DNA of 14,054 nt, from NCBI GenBank assembly GCA_002440625.1, contig DJUV01000031.1:1-14054 (forward strand), written 5' to 3'. The notes beneath the pieces were generated by a model that did no database searches, was not told the DNA's origin, and worked only from the letters and a program-made list of their open reading frames with translations. The stretch is from Rhodobacteraceae bacterium UBA6273 (lineage in GTDB: Bacteria > Pseudomonadota > Alphaproteobacteria > Rhodobacterales > Rhodobacteraceae). Made by a program: the position numbers and the translations under genes. Of this stretch, positions 13,087 to 14,054 are shown piece by piece; the first letter of the stretch is position 1; every line of letters starts with the position of its first letter.

Positions 13087-14054
13087 ATGAAAATCGGATG
13101 CCCCAGGGAAATCAAGCCGCAGGAATTCCGCGTTGGCATGACCCCGACCGCCGCCCATGAAGCGGTGACGAACGGCCACGAGGTCTTTATCGAAACCGGC
13201 GCCGGCATGGGCGCGGGCTTCAGCGACGCCGACTATACCGCCGTCGGCGCCAGGATCCTCGGCACCGCGAAAGAGGTCTTCGCCACCGCCGACATGATTG
13301 TCAAGGTGAAGGAGCCGCAGGCGGTGGAGCGCAAGATGCTGCGTCCGGGCCAGATCCTCTTCACCTACCTTCACCTCGCGCCCGATCCCGAACAGACCAA
13401 GGACCTGCTCGCCTCCGGCGCCACCTGCATCGCCTATGAGACGGTGACCGACCGCAACGGCGGCCTGCCACTTCTGGCGCCGATGTCCGAGGTTGCCGGG
13501 AGGCTTGCGCCGCAGGTCGGCGCCTGGACGCTGCAGAAGGCCAATGGCGGTCGCGGCGTGCTTCTCGGCGGTGTGCCGGGCGTGCTGCCGGCCAAGGTTC
13601 TGGTCATCGGCGGCGGCGTCGTCGGCACCCATGCGGCGAAGATCGCCGCTGGTATGGGCGCGGATGTGACCGTGCTCGACCGTTCGATCACCCGGCTGCG
13701 CTATCTCGACGATGTGTTCGGCGGCACTTTCAAGAACGCCTATGCCTCGGCCGGGAACACCATCAGCCTCGCCCGCGAAGCCGACATGATCATCGGCGCC
13801 GTCCTGATCCCCGGTGCTGCCGCGCCGAAGCTGATCTCCAGGGCGCAGTTGAAGGAACTGAAGCCGGGTGCGGCGCTTGTCGATGTCGCCATCGACCAGG
13901 GCGGCTGTTTCGAGACCTCGCATGCGACGACCCATTCCGAGCCGACCTACGAGATCGACGGCGTGATCCATTACTGTGTCGCCAACATGCCGGGCGCGGT
14001 GCCGGTCACCTCGACCATCGCGCTCAACAACGCCACGCTGCATTACGGCCTGCA
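13087..14054 (+). CDS. ald: Alanine dehydrogenase (3' end outside window)
   Basis: NAD-dependent L-alanine dehydrogenase, interconverting alanine and pyruvate plus ammonia in the cytoplasm. The visible 322 residues are about 87% of the usual length near 370. The N-terminus [20 protein letters not shown] is diagnostic. Substrate and catalytic residues fall at the textbook numbers: R15, K75 in VKVKEPQ, H96 in TYLHLAPD and D270 in VDVAIDQGG. The NAD-binding Rossmann turn is at 174-180 ([11 protein letters not shown] region), with D198 following the second strand. The ATG follows GGGAGG at good spacing. The gene is divergent from an Lrp/AsnC regulator, implying alanine-responsive control. The frame is open to the window end, so the C-terminus is simply not included. 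Reading the opposite strand gives a long open frame that is only a shadow. Confidence 0.96.
   Translation, partial: MKIGCPREIKPQEFRVGMTPTAAHEAVTNGHEVFIETGAGMGAGFSDADYTAVGARILGTAKEVFATADMIVKVKEPQAVERKMLRPGQILFTYLHLAPDPEQTKDLLASGATCIAYETVTDRNGGLPLLAPMSEVAGRLAPQVGAWTLQKANGGRGVLLGGVPGVLPAKVLVIGGGVVGTHAAKIAAGMGADVTVLDRSITRLRYLDDVFGGTFKNAYASAGNTISLAREADMIIGAVLIPGAAAPKLISRAQLKELKPGAALVDVAIDQGGCFETSHATTHSEPTYEIDGVIHYCVANMPGAVPVTSTIALNNATLHYGL

Noticed and set aside
13027..14043. 338-codon minus-strand frame opposite alanine dehydrogenase
   Set aside because: It is antisense to a protein with every conserved Ald residue in register; its composition is that of a shadow frame.

Overview
The window is a GC-rich chromosomal segment from an alphaproteobacterium, most likely a Rhodobacterales (Rhodobacteraceae/Paracoccaceae) species. 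The basis is codon use, the alphaproteobacterial form of ribosomal protein S21, a COQ9-family ubiquinone gene beside rpsU, and small orphan ParA and DUF1294 genes. The taxonomy is inferred; no rRNA is present. I see no tRNA, rRNA, CRISPR array, transposase or phage gene.

Layout. (1) Positions 2-3257, plus strand: the 3' part of a polyamine-type ABC importer operon, with ATPase (truncated by the window edge), two permeases and a periplasmic binding protein in PotA-B-C-D order. Spacing is tight and a perfect GC hairpin follows the last gene. (2) 3361-6269, plus: a large multi-span MscS-family mechanosensitive channel, then a class II aldolase/adducin-fold protein whose expected catalytic glutamate is an alanine. 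(3) 6278-9121, minus: a small antibiotic-biosynthesis-monooxygenase-fold protein with its own promoter-like sequence, an orphan ParA-type ATPase, an NAD(P)H:quinone-oxidoreductase-like MDR enzyme, and a COQ9-family protein whose stop overlaps the quinone reductase start. (4) 9229-10535, plus: rpsU with a clear promoter and strong Shine-Dalgarno, then a 267-bp highly structured spacer, a minimal lipoprotein lytic transglycosylase, and a DUF1294 membrane protein coupled to it by a GTGA overlap. (5) 10568-12301, minus: a subtilisin-family protease without a signal peptide, followed 54 bp later by a 78-residue protein that looks like a free-standing subtilisin propeptide (inhibitor I9 fold). (6) 12489-14054: an Lrp/AsnC regulator divergent from alanine dehydrogenase (cut by the window end), sharing a 139-bp control region with a widely spaced inverted repeat.

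How the genes work together. The four transporter genes form one importer. COQ9 and the quinone oxidoreductase both concern quinone chemistry and are probably translationally coupled. The protease and the I9-like protein look like a two-gene enzyme/inhibitor (or chaperone) unit. The Lrp protein very probably controls the alanine dehydrogenase gene it faces.

The most interesting items are the leaderless subtilase plus free-standing propeptide-like protein, and the rpsU downstream spacer with mutually exclusive hairpins. Neither can be called a new system from sequence alone; the tests that would settle each are given.
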